From: an uncultured Bacteroidales bacterium
GTDB lineage: Bacteria > Bacteroidota > Bacteroidia > Bacteroidales > UBA932
DNA length: 15,451 nt
Direction: 5' to 3'
NCBI GenBank assembly: GCA_927798505.1
Contig: CAKMNE010000016.1
Coordinates: forward strand, 1-15,451
Position 1 is the stretch's first letter. Each line of letters opens with the position of its first letter. Shown one piece after another: positions 1-7,830 of this stretch. The notes beneath the pieces were generated by a model. It was given only the letters and a program-made list of their open reading frames with translations. It was not told the origin of the DNA and did no database searches. The position numbers and the translations under genes were made by a program.

Positions 1-174
1 ATTGACCATCTCCGCGTCTATGTCACCGGTCAGAACCTCGCAACCCTCACTGCTTACAGCGGACAGGACCCTGAGGTGAACACCACCAGCGTATGGAGCG
101 CAGGTATCGACTATTGCGACTTCTACCCTACAGTTGCAACTGTGCTTTTTGGAGTTAACATTTCTTTTAAATAG
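1..174 (+). CDS. susC: SusC-like TonB-dependent outer-membrane transporter, C-terminal end (partial)
   Basis: Frame 1 is open from the first base to TAG at 172-174 and encodes the last 57 residues of a larger protein. The sequence contains V-Y-V-T-G-Q-N-L, followed by a tyrosine, G-Q-D-P-E-V, and ends in Y-P-T-V-A-T-V-L-F-G-V-N-I-S-F-K. This is the usual end of SusC/RagA proteins: the last barrel strands, with the aromatic residue near the C-terminus read by the BAM machinery. These proteins import glycans through the outer membrane using TonB energy, with SusD as the lid. The next gene starts 8 bp after the stop and is SusD-like, which supports the call. The plug and most of the barrel are outside the window, so substrate cannot be read from this fragment; starch is inferred from the neighbours. 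Confidence 0.93.
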   Translation: MDHLRVYVTGQNLATLTAYSGQDPEVNTTSVWSAGIDYCDFYPTVATVLFGVNISFK

Positions 175-182
175 ACAAGACG

Positions 183-1994
183 ATGAAAAAGATATTGTAT
201 TCTTTGACCGCCGCTGCACTTATGTGCTCACTGTCTGCCTGCAACGCTCTCGATTCGTTGCTCGAAGAGGTGAACTACGGAAACCCTACCATCGAGGATA
301 TGGTTTCCAACGAAGCAAATGTGGTTATGCAGGTCGGTCAGATTTATGCCAATGTGAAATATACCCACGACCACTGGGGATATTGGGGACTTATGACCAT
401 CACCGCTGACGAGGGACTTTGCGTTCCGCGCAACGGAGGCAACGACTGGAACGACGGTGGATACTGGCTCAGGCAGAACACTCACACCTGGGACCACAGA
501 GGTGAAGCCATCAAGGAAGTGTGGAACGTCACTGTGTCCGGTGCGGTGCTCTGCAACCAGATTATCGAGACTCTGAACACCTACAAGGAGAATATGGCTG
601 AGGATGTGTACAAGCAGTACCTCGGAGAAGTTGAGGTAATGCGTACCTACTACTTCTACCAGCTCTTCGAATGCTTCGGCCGCATCCCTTACACGGAGAA
701 GTTCGAAGAGGTTACGGGTCCGCTTCTTGAGCCTTATGAGGTTTGGTCATACCTGGTAGCTACCCTCGAGAGGAATGCTCCAAATATGGCTGTTGTCAAT
801 GATGCCAACCGTGCAAGCAACTACGGAAGGACAACCCAGGGCTTTGCCTACGCTCTCCTTTCAAGGCTGTACCTCAATGCCGAGAGCTACGGTTGCACTC
901 CTGACAACGTATTCAAGCTGATTGATAAACCTGAGCAGTATCAGGGCAGCTTCTACGACAACTGTGTCCGCTGCTGCGACATGGTCATCAATGCTAACTC
1001 CTACGATGTGGAGAAGGACTATTTCGCCAACTTCGCACTCAAGAACGATGACAGCAGGGAGAATATCTTCTGCATTGTAGAAAACGGTCTTACAGACGAC
1101 GAGCACGATTTCGGCAAGGTAAAGAACAAGATGCGTATCCCTTACAATACACATCACTACGGAATGCAGTACTACTACGAGCCGGACCTTCTGCTTGACA
1201 CCTGGAACGGATTCTGCGCAAGGCCTCAGTTCCTCGAAATCTTCAAGGCAAAGGACGCACCTGCAATCAGCGATGCGGACTATTTCGACAACGACAAGAT
1301 GCGCGAACACTACAATGCTGATGTCCGCGGTCCAGGATACGAACTCCACGGCACTGCCAACACCAAGACTTGGGGATGGTTCGTAGGAGAAGTTCAGAAA
1401 GGAAAGGACTCAAAAGACCTGTACCTTGACGAGGATGTTGTGGATGACGAGAACCCTAACGGAACCCCTACCGTTCTTCACGTCGGCGTATCAAGCCTTT
1501 CCAACGCACACAACTTCGACGGAGCCCGCCTCAACAAGTGGGAGATGGACGAGACCGGAACCTACAAGTACAGTGAGAACGATATGCCTATCATCCGCTA
1601 TCCTGAGATTCTCTGGAACAAGATTGAAGCTATCAAGCGCGGTGGCGCAGGCTCAGTTGACGAAGTAACAACCCTCCCTGCATTCAAGACTCTCATGAAG
1701 AGAAGCTTTGCTTACTCAACCAATCCGGAGCAGGCCTTCAAAGATGCTTACGGAGATCCTGCAGGCTGGTCACTTGACCAGATTCTCGACGAGAGGGGAC
1801 GCGAGTTCTCCTGGGAGATGATCCGCCGTCGCGACCTCATCCGCTACGACAAGTTCAGCAGCATCCAGTACGTTACAGCAAAGGAACCTGTACGCAAATG
1901 GTTCCCTATCCCATTCTCAGTGCTCGAAAAGTCCCTGCTTGACGAAAACGGCAACAAGATTTGGACTCAGACACCAGGATACGAAAACTTATAA
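183..1994 (+). CDS. susD: SusD/RagB-family glycan-binding surface lipoprotein
   Basis: This 603-residue protein begins with a lipoprotein signal whose lipobox is L-S-A-C with lipidated Cys20. SusD hallmarks are visible in order: an N-terminal stretch with D-W-N-D-G-G around residues 88-93 and H-T-W-D at 101-104, the helical T-Y-Y-F-Y-Q-L-F segment near 155-162 leading to F-G-R-I-P-Y, the C-terminal E-R-G-R-E-F...R-R-R-D-L-I-R motif from residue 537, and F-P-I-P at 574-577 close to the C-terminus. SusD proteins are mostly TPR-like helical, sit on the cell surface and cap the SusC barrel, holding the glycan for uptake. It is slightly longer than B. thetaiotaomicron SusD (about 550 residues). 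It lies 8 bp after susC and 22 bp before the SusE-like gene. No Shine-Dalgarno sequence precedes the ATG, as usual in this phylum. Starch or maltooligosaccharide as ligand is inferred from the downstream GH13/GH77 genes. Confidence 0.95.
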   Translation: MKKILYSLTAAALMCSLSACNALDSLLEEVNYGNPTIEDMVSNEANVVMQVGQIYANVKYTHDHWGYWGLMTITADEGLCVPRNGGNDWNDGGYWLRQNTHTWDHRGEAIKEVWNVTVSGAVLCNQIIETLNTYKENMAEDVYKQYLGEVEVMRTYYFYQLFECFGRIPYTEKFEEVTGPLLEPYEVWSYLVATLERNAPNMAVVNDANRASNYGRTTQGFAYALLSRLYLNAESYGCTPDNVFKLIDKPEQYQGSFYDNCVRCCDMVINANSYDVEKDYFANFALKNDDSRENIFCIVENGLTDDEHDFGKVKNKMRIPYNTHHYGMQYYYEPDLLLDTWNGFCARPQFLEIFKAKDAPAISDADYFDNDKMREHYNADVRGPGYELHGTANTKTWGWFVGEVQKGKDSKDLYLDEDVVDDENPNGTPTVLHVGVSSLSNAHNFDGARLNKWEMDETGTYKYSENDMPIIRYPEILWNKIEAIKRGGAGSVDEVTTLPAFKTLMKRSFAYSTNPEQAFKDAYGDPAGWSLDQILDERGREFSWEMIRRRDLIRYDKFSSIQYVTAKEPVRKWFPIPFSVLEKSLLDENGNKIWTQTPGYENL

Positions 1995-2003
1995 TTCATT
2001 TTT

Positions 2004-2017
2004 TAATAATATTATTA
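2004..2017. repeat. 14-bp AT-only palindrome over the start of the SusE-like gene
   Basis: TAATAATATTATTA is a perfect inverted repeat without a spacer and includes the A of the ATG at 2017-2019. It lies in the 22-bp AT-rich gap after susD. Bacteroidota genes often rely on AT-rich, weakly structured leaders instead of a Shine-Dalgarno sequence, so this may only reflect that bias. A role as a protein site is not shown. Confidence 0.5.
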
Positions 2018-3456
2018 TGAAAAAAGCATTAATCTTTGCCAGCGCGCTGGCTATTTTGGCAGGATTCACCTCCTGCAAGAAGGAGAAGAACGACATCAAT
2101 CTTGATGATATCGTCCTTGACGGCTTCTACGTTTACGGAGATGCCACAGGTTCTTCAAAGATTGACTCCAAGAACTCAATGTCTGCCGGAATCAATGAGG
2201 TAGAGAAGGCTGTTCGCCAGGGTATGTTCGAGAAGTACGTTTACCTTGAGGCTGACAAGGAGTTCGCTCTTATCGAGAACTCAGCAGGCAACAAGAAGTT
2301 CTACGGAGCAAATCTCCAGGAAGTTAACTACGGTTACGACGAGAACGACCCTAACTGCAAGAACTACGCTGACAATCCTAACATGCCTATCCTCCAGGGA
2401 AAGCTCATTATCGGTGAGGACGCTCCTAAGATGAAGGTTAAGGAGAGCGGTCTTTATCACATCGTTCTTGACAACAACTCCCTTAGCGATCTTGCTGATG
2501 GAGCTCAGATCATCGTTCACAAGGCTGATTTCGGCGTTCGCGGAGGTATGAACGGCTGGGGATTCACAGAAGGTGAGGCTACAGTAAACGCTGACGGCTC
2601 CATTACCTGGGTTTGGGAAGACCAGAAACTCGCAAAGAACGGAGAGTTCAAGTTCGCTTCCTGCCACGGTTGGAAGATTAACCTCGACGCTGACGGTATC
2701 GTTAAGGCTGAGGTTTCTCTCGGCGCAAATGCCAACAACAAGCTTGGTGTAGGCTCAGAGTTCGGTAACATCAAGGTTACTGACGGTGGTCTTTACAAGA
2801 TTGTCCTCAACTACACTCCTGCAGCAGGTGCAATCGGTGACCCATTCACATACACCGCTGAGTGCACCCAGGTTTCAACAACCCCTGAGACAATGTACAT
2901 CATCGGTAACGATTTCGGTAACTGGGATTGGACTGCAGCCTCAGTTGTAGAGATGGTTCCAGTACACAGCCACGAGGGAATGTTCTGGGCTGTCCGCTAC
3001 ATGACCACCAACACCGAGTTCAAGTTCTGCGCAATTAGAGAATGGAACGGAGACTTTACAGGTCTTGGAACAAACGAGGGCTTCGTAACTCCTGGCAACA
3101 ACAAGGTTGAGGCTGACGGTCTCTACACCATCATAGTTGACCTCCTTGGTGACAAGGTTACCGTAATGCCTGCTGAGATCTACGGTATGGGTGACTGCTT
3201 CGGTGGTTCTTGGGATGTGGGTACGCACCCATTCACCAACGGAACAACCGCTACCGCTACTCTCGAAACTTCCGGAAACCTCCGTATGTATGCAAAGATC
3301 CCTGGAAACGAGGGCAACTGGTGGCAGTCTGAGTTCAATATCTATGACGGTGCTATCGTTTACCGCGCAACAGGTGGCGATCAGGCAGCAGTTACTGCAA
3401 GCGCAGGCCAGACCGTTGAGCTCGACTTCAACGCCGGCACCGGTTCTATCAAGTAA
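2017..3456 (+). CDS. SusE/SusF-type multi-module starch-binding surface lipoprotein
   Basis: The start is set at ATG 2017, giving 479 residues and a clear lipoprotein signal (F-T-S-C, Cys20, followed by the charged K-K-E-K-N-D). An upstream in-frame ATG at 1939 lies inside susD and would bury the signal peptide. The mature protein looks like four tandem beta-sandwich modules: about 36-168 (most divergent), 172-282, 290-385 and 386-479. The last three repeat the SusE/F pattern: a glycine-rich turn with Trp (N-G-W-G, W181; G-N-W-D-W, W303/W305; G-S-W, W399), then for the second and third modules F-K-F and a Trp (W219; W343), and G-L-Y-x-I-x-x near each module end. In SusE/F these Trp and polar residues bind alpha-glucan. 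The protein probably holds starch on the cell surface beside SusC/SusD. No separate SusF follows, so it may do both jobs. SusE versus SusF orthology is not decided here. Confidence 0.85.
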   Translation: MKKALIFASALAILAGFTSCKKEKNDINLDDIVLDGFYVYGDATGSSKIDSKNSMSAGINEVEKAVRQGMFEKYVYLEADKEFALIENSAGNKKFYGANLQEVNYGYDENDPNCKNYADNPNMPILQGKLIIGEDAPKMKVKESGLYHIVLDNNSLSDLADGAQIIVHKADFGVRGGMNGWGFTEGEATVNADGSITWVWEDQKLAKNGEFKFASCHGWKINLDADGIVKAEVSLGANANNKLGVGSEFGNIKVTDGGLYKIVLNYTPAAGAIGDPFTYTAECTQVSTTPETMYIIGNDFGNWDWTAASVVEMVPVHSHEGMFWAVRYMTTNTEFKFCAIREWNGDFTGLGTNEGFVTPGNNKVEADGLYTIIVDLLGDKVTVMPAEIYGMGDCFGGSWDVGTHPFTNGTTATATLETSGNLRMYAKIPGNEGNWWQSEFNIYDGAIVYRATGGDQAAVTASAGQTVELDFNAGTGSIK

Positions 3457-3479
3457 TTTACTCTGACGAGTCTACTATC

Positions 3480-3512
3480 AGACGCGCCGGCCGCATTGGC
3501 GCCGGCGCGTCT
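3480..3512 (+). terminator. Strong GC-rich hairpin between the SusE-like and amylase genes (attenuator or partial terminator)
   Basis: GACGCGCCGGC (3481-3491) and GCCGGCGCGTC (3501-3511) are exact reverse complements around a 9-base loop, and an A-T pair (3480/3512) extends the stem to 12 bp. The 3' arm is followed by TTTCAATAAATTATTG, which is AT-rich with only a short T run. This fits a weak intrinsic terminator, or an mRNA-stabilising 3' structure that lets the binding/transport genes exceed the enzymes in abundance. No promoter element is visible between it and the amylase start at 3551, so some read-through is expected. Confidence 0.7.
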
Positions 3513-3550
3513 TTCAATAAATTATTGTAATAAACTAAAATAGACACAAC

Positions 3551-6397
3551 TTGAAACGCTTATTTAGTATTCTCAGCATAGTTATGCTGTTCCTGTCCTG
3601 CACCAAGGAAGTAGGCTTTCTGAATACTGACATTCAGCAGCTGAGCTTCCCGGTAGAAGGCGGAAGTAGGACTCTTGTAGTCAAATGTGACGGCGATTGG
3701 GTAATCAATGTACCTAAAGATGTATATTGGTGCACGGCGTCCGAAATGCACGGCAACGGCGAAACCCGGATTTCAGTCATTGCCGCTTCCAATGCAGGCG
3801 GTCAGAAAAGGGAGACCACTATGACCATCAGTGCAGCAGGGGTTGAGGATGTTAAGGTCAATATTGTTCAGGCGGGGGTTGGATCCGGCAAGCCGGATTC
3901 AGATGTTGTGTCTCCAGACCCTGCGTCCGGAATTAGCGTAGAACCGGCCCTGCCTAATGCCGATGAGGCATGCACCATACGGTTCAATCCGGACAAAAGC
4001 AACCCTCTCTACGGACACAAGGGAGAATTGTACGGACACCTCGGCATAGTCTATGACGGGGAATGGTCCTTTGTCCCTTCCGATTGGGGAACCACCGATG
4101 AAAAAGTACATTTCACACTTGTTGGAGACAACTCCTGGGAATTGAAGCTTGAGCCTTCAATCAGAGAGTATTTCGGTTCAGGAGAAACTCCAGTCAATAT
4201 GATTGCTATCATCGTGCGCTCAGCCGACGGATCAATCAAGAGTCATCCGCAAGACCAGTTCAACAGTGTTGTCGATGACAAGTACCAGTATGCTCCGTTT
4301 GTTCCGGAGCCTGTGGTTTTCGAAGATATGCCTCAGGGCACAAGCTACGGAATCACCTACAACGCTGACAACAGCGTTACTTTCGCCCTTTACGACAGAA
4401 CTCACACCAGTTATTGCTACATTGTCGGTGACTGGAACAACTGGGAGCGCGTGCCGGAAGGGGCTATGAAGAGAGACAAAGACGATGACTGCTGGTGGAT
4501 TACCCTCAGCGGTTTCGATCCAGATAAAGAATACAAGTTCCAGTATCGTGTCGGCACTGATACAGACAGCGATTTGCGTCTGAGCGACCCATATACTGAA
4601 ATTGTTTATGACCAGTGGAATGACCAGTACATTCCGGGATGCGATCCGTTCCCTGCAGGAGCCAAGGCTCTTGTATCCGCATTCCAGATTAACAGACCTG
4701 AATACAATTGGAAACACAAGGACTTCAAGATTGAAGACAAGAACGACCTTGTGATTTACGAACTTCTTCTTCGCGACTTCTCAAAGACCAAGAATCTGGC
4801 GGGCGCCAAGGCTCAGCTGGATTATCTGCAGACTCTTGGTGTCAACGCAATTGAGCTGATGCCTATCCAGGAATTCGACGGAAACCTCAGCTGGGGCTAC
4901 AACCCTAACCATTACTTCGCACTGGACAAAGCCTACGGCACACGCGAAGAGTACAAGGAATTCATAGACGAATGCCACTCAAGGGGAATAGCCGTTCTGG
5001 TTGACGTGGTGTTCAACCACCTGACAGGAATAAGCACGCTGGTAAAACTCGGCGACACTACATTGTACAACGAGACAGCCACACATCCTTTCAGCGTGTT
5101 CAGTGACCTGAACCACGAGAATCCTTTCATCAGAAATCACATAAAGCAGAGTCTCGAGTATCTTTTGACCGAGTATGATGTGGACGGATTCCGTTTCGAT
5201 CTTTCAAAGGGTCTGACCCAGACCAATTCCGGAGACAATGTGGGCAAATGGAGTTCCTACGACGCATCCCGTATCGCCATACTCAAGGACTACTACAACA
5301 CTGTGCACAGCACAAACCCTAATGCCGTGATGATTCTTGAGCATTTCGCGGACGGCAGCGAAGAGAAGGAACTGGCTCAGGCAGGTATGCAGCTCTGGAG
5401 AAATTGCAACCACGCCTACAGTTCTGTAATGAGCGGCAACAAGGAAGACCTCTCTGCCGCTTACTCCAACCAGCCTTTCGGAGGTTTCGTTTCCTATATG
5501 GAAAGCCACGACGAGCAGCGTATCTGCTACGGCAAGGCTGTTTCCGTAGAGTCCGCTTCGTGGGGAATCTGCGGCACGATAACCGGTTGGGGAAAGAGCC
5601 CGGACATCGCCCTTGAAAAGGACGGAGGCTTCTATTCATCGAAGAGCGTGGAGTTCGGTGCTGATGACATGTTCAAAATCAGGGGCAATTCCACTTGGGA
5701 CGACGCTTACAACTACGGCGCATCCACAAAGGGATATGTACTGCCTCTCAATACTGAATACTCTCTTACGCTCGGTTCGTCCTCCCAGGATATGGCCGTT
5801 CCTGCCGCCGGCTCTTACGACATCTATTTCAGCCCTGAGGCCGGAAAGGTTTGGCTTATGTCAGAAGGAAAGCGTCCTGATGAGCCGGAGACTGACGATG
5901 TGCTTGCGACTGCTATGCGTAGAGCTGGCTGCTGCGCAGCGTTCTTCCTTCTGGTTCCGGGACCTAAGATGATCTGGCAGTTCGGAGAACTCGGTTACGA
6001 CATCTCCGGAGGAAACGGAGACACCTCGGAGAAACCGGTTATGACAGAGGAGTATCTTTCCAACAAGTCCAGGAAGGATTTGTATGACACTTACTGCGGA
6101 CTTTTGAAGTTCCGCAAGGAGAATCCTCGTTTCTTTGATGCTGACGCATCTTTCCGCTGGTACGTTTCATCAAATGACTGGGATTATGGCCGCTTCCTCT
6201 TCTCTTCCGTGGATGGAAAGAATTTCGCCGTTGTCGGAAACTTCTCTTCAACGAGAAAGGATATGACCATTCTCCTTCCTGAGAACGGCGAATGGAAGGA
6301 TTACGAAGCCTTTGGAAGCAATACCTACAATGTTACTGACGGTAAAGTCACGTTTAATCTCAAGCCTGGCGAATTCCGTCTGATTACCAAGCTCTAA
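3551..6397 (+). CDS. Surface GH13 alpha-amylase lipoprotein with BACON, E-set and inserted SusE/F-type modules
   Basis: This 948-residue protein starts at TTG 3551; only this start gives the signal peptide MKRLFSILSIVMLFLSC (Cys17), and no in-frame ATG lies between it and the upstream stop at 3518. Order: a BACON domain (about 28-108), a starch-binding-like beta domain (120-245, with Y-G-H-L-G), a CBM48-like E-set domain (255-350, with V-G-D-W-N-N-W), then a GH13 barrel from about 395. Catalytic regions are intact: D-V-V-F-N-H (485-490), F-R-F-D with nucleophile D550, L-E-H with acid/base E597, and S-H-D with D654. A SusE/F-type module (about 664-780) interrupts the barrel, which resumes and ends in a C domain. 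It should endo-cleave alpha-1,4-glucans at the surface, filling the SusG role, but the W-G-Y-N-P region and domain plan differ from SusG, so it is not called an orthologue. The stop is 2 bp before the CotH gene. Confidence 0.9.
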   Translation: MKRLFSILSIVMLFLSCTKEVGFLNTDIQQLSFPVEGGSRTLVVKCDGDWVINVPKDVYWCTASEMHGNGETRISVIAASNAGGQKRETTMTISAAGVEDVKVNIVQAGVGSGKPDSDVVSPDPASGISVEPALPNADEACTIRFNPDKSNPLYGHKGELYGHLGIVYDGEWSFVPSDWGTTDEKVHFTLVGDNSWELKLEPSIREYFGSGETPVNMIAIIVRSADGSIKSHPQDQFNSVVDDKYQYAPFVPEPVVFEDMPQGTSYGITYNADNSVTFALYDRTHTSYCYIVGDWNNWERVPEGAMKRDKDDDCWWITLSGFDPDKEYKFQYRVGTDTDSDLRLSDPYTEIVYDQWNDQYIPGCDPFPAGAKALVSAFQINRPEYNWKHKDFKIEDKNDLVIYELLLRDFSKTKNLAGAKAQLDYLQTLGVNAIELMPIQEFDGNLSWGYNPNHYFALDKAYGTREEYKEFIDECHSRGIAVLVDVVFNHLTGISTLVKLGDTTLYNETATHPFSVFSDLNHENPFIRNHIKQSLEYLLTEYDVDGFRFDLSKGLTQTNSGDNVGKWSSYDASRIAILKDYYNTVHSTNPNAVMILEHFADGSEEKELAQAGMQLWRNCNHAYSSVMSGNKEDLSAAYSNQPFGGFVSYMESHDEQRICYGKAVSVESASWGICGTITGWGKSPDIALEKDGGFYSSKSVEFGADDMFKIRGNSTWDDAYNYGASTKGYVLPLNTEYSLTLGSSSQDMAVPAAGSYDIYFSPEAGKVWLMSEGKRPDEPETDDVLATAMRRAGCCAAFFLLVPGPKMIWQFGELGYDISGGNGDTSEKPVMTEEYLSNKSRKDLYDTYCGLLKFRKENPRFFDADASFRWYVSSNDWDYGRFLFSSVDGKNFAVVGNFSSTRKDMTILLPENGEWKDYEAFGSNTYNVTDGKVTFNLKPGEFRLITKL
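5540..5890 (+). other. SusE/F-type starch-binding module inserted in the amylase barrel
   Basis: Residues about 664-780 of the amylase break the GH13 fold between conserved region IV (S-H-D-E, ending near 655) and the last barrel elements (resuming near T-D-D-V-L, residue 781). The segment carries the pattern seen in the neighbouring SusE-like protein: W-G-I-C-G-T-I-T-G-W-G (W671, W680), a G-A-D-D-M-F-K-I-R strand, N-S-T-W (W716), and a closing A-A-G-S-Y-D-I-Y-F strand. Domain limits are by eye, plus or minus about 10 residues. Confidence 0.75.
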
Positions 6398-6399
6398 GT

Positions 6400-7830
6400 A
6401 TGAATATCAGACAACTATTGCTTTCCCTCCCGCTGCTTGCCTGTCTTGCAGCATGCGAGCTTGTCAGTACGACACCTTCGGATCCGAACGACAAACCTTC
6501 CGACAAGGATTCCACAGAGGTGGAGCAGCCGCCGGTGGAACCGGTGGATCCGAGCATAGACATGAGCAAAACCGGCCTGGAGTATCTCTACGACACTTCA
6601 GTGATTCCGGAAATCCACGTCAAGGTCTCTGCCGAGCAGTGGGCCAAGCTCCTTTCGCTCTATGACGCAAACTCTAAAACCAAGCAGTATGTCAGCTGTG
6701 ACATCACCTACATCAAAGGGGAAGAGACAACTGACATCACCAATGCCGGTCTCAGGCTCAGAGGCAACACCTCTCGCCGCAGGCCTCAGGACAACGAAGG
6801 CAGGATGCACCACTGCCACTTCGGACTGAACTTCCGCAAATTCGTCAAAGACTCGGACCACGAAATCCACGGCGCAAGAAAAGCCAATCTCAAATGGTTC
6901 AAGGACGATGCCGCCTATGTGCGCGAACTCTACTGCTACGACCTCTTCCGCAGGGACAGCGTGTGGACCGCACCGTTCTCAACCTACTGCCGTCTCTGGC
7001 TCGAAGTGGACGGTAAACAGACTTACTACGGAGTCTATGAGATGATAGAGCCTATCGACACCCGCTATCTGAAAGCCCGAAAAGAGCTCTTCGGCGGAGA
7101 CGAAGGAAATCTCTGGAAATGCCGCTGGGGCGCAAGCCTCAACTCCACGAATGCCAATTTCGGTCTGGACGACGGTTCGGATGCAGAATTCACCTACGAA
7201 ATGAAGTCCGACGACAACGACTTCGAAACAGCCAAAGCGCAGCTCCAGGACTTCATTCTCAAGCTCAACGGAAAAGGTGATGACAGCTTCTACAAATGGA
7301 TACAGGAGATTTGCGATGTTCCTCTGCTGCTGCGCACCTACGCGGTGAACGTGGTTTGCGGAATGTGGGATGACTACTGGAACAACTGCAACAACTACTA
7401 CATCTACTTCAACACCACGGACAGGTACAACTACAAGTTCTTCTTCATCCCTTACGATTACGACAACACCCTCGGAACCTCATCGATGATGGATTCCGGC
7501 AGGCAGGACCCGTTCAATTGGGGAAACAATTCGAACCCGCTCATCTACCGCCTTCTGAAGTTCACGGACTTCAGAGAAATCTATCGCCAGGCCCTGCTTG
7601 AGCTGGTGGACGAGAGTTCTGCCCTGTTCTACTACACAGCCAGCATGGAGCGCATCAAAGGCTGGCAGAATCAGGTGAAGGACTATGTCTCCAACGACAC
7701 CGGAGAGGACTGCGTAATCGAAGACAGACCGGCTTCCTGGGGTAACCACGGCGAATACAGGCTGCTGGAAACCGGGTCCAACAACTATTTCCAGGTTAAA
7801 ACTGAAACAATCAACAGATATTGCAAATGA
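6400..7830 (+). CDS. CotH-family protein-kinase-fold lipoprotein
   Basis: This 476-residue protein has a lipoprotein signal ending in L-A-A-C (Cys19), then a linker rich in Pro, Ser, Asp and Glu (about 20-55) and a CotH domain. Visible CotH features are L-R-L-R-G-N-T-S-R-R (118-127), Y-Y-G-V-Y-E-M-I-E-P in the middle, the D-D-Y-W-N-N-C-N-N-Y-Y-I-Y region, and F-F-I-P-Y-D-Y-D-N-T-L-G with D353 and D355, the type of motif that binds metal in CotH. Bacillus CotH is an atypical kinase that phosphorylates spore-coat proteins; the role of Bacteroidota homologues is unknown. It starts 2 bp after the amylase stop and its TGA overlaps the next ATG by 4 bp, so it is firmly part of the starch operon. 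The lipid anchor puts it in the periplasm or on the surface. Phosphorylation of a PUL protein is only a hypothesis; a structural or binding role is equally possible. Confidence 0.85.
   Translation: MNIRQLLLSLPLLACLAACELVSTTPSDPNDKPSDKDSTEVEQPPVEPVDPSIDMSKTGLEYLYDTSVIPEIHVKVSAEQWAKLLSLYDANSKTKQYVSCDITYIKGEETTDITNAGLRLRGNTSRRRPQDNEGRMHHCHFGLNFRKFVKDSDHEIHGARKANLKWFKDDAAYVRELYCYDLFRRDSVWTAPFSTYCRLWLEVDGKQTYYGVYEMIEPIDTRYLKARKELFGGDEGNLWKCRWGASLNSTNANFGLDDGSDAEFTYEMKSDDNDFETAKAQLQDFILKLNGKGDDSFYKWIQEICDVPLLLRTYAVNVVCGMWDDYWNNCNNYYIYFNTTDRYNYKFFFIPYDYDNTLGTSSMMDSGRQDPFNWGNNSNPLIYRLLKFTDFREIYRQALLELVDESSALFYYTASMERIKGWQNQVKDYVSNDTGEDCVIEDRPASWGNHGEYRLLETGSNNYFQVKTETINRYCK
7827..7830 (+). other. ATGA stop/start overlap (CotH gene to double GH13 gene)
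   Basis: TGA at 7828-7830 ends the CotH-family gene and ATG at 7827-7829 starts the fused GH13 gene. The 4-base overlap is typical of translational coupling and favours this ATG over the in-frame TTG at 7821. Confidence 0.85.

Noticed and set aside
1939..2016. Upstream ATG start for the SusE-like gene
   Set aside because: It would start inside susD and place 26 residues before a clear lipoprotein signal peptide.
3457..3550. Separate promoter for the amylase-malQ block
   Set aside because: No TAnnTTTG element is visible in the 94-bp gap; only the hairpin and AT-rich sequence are seen.
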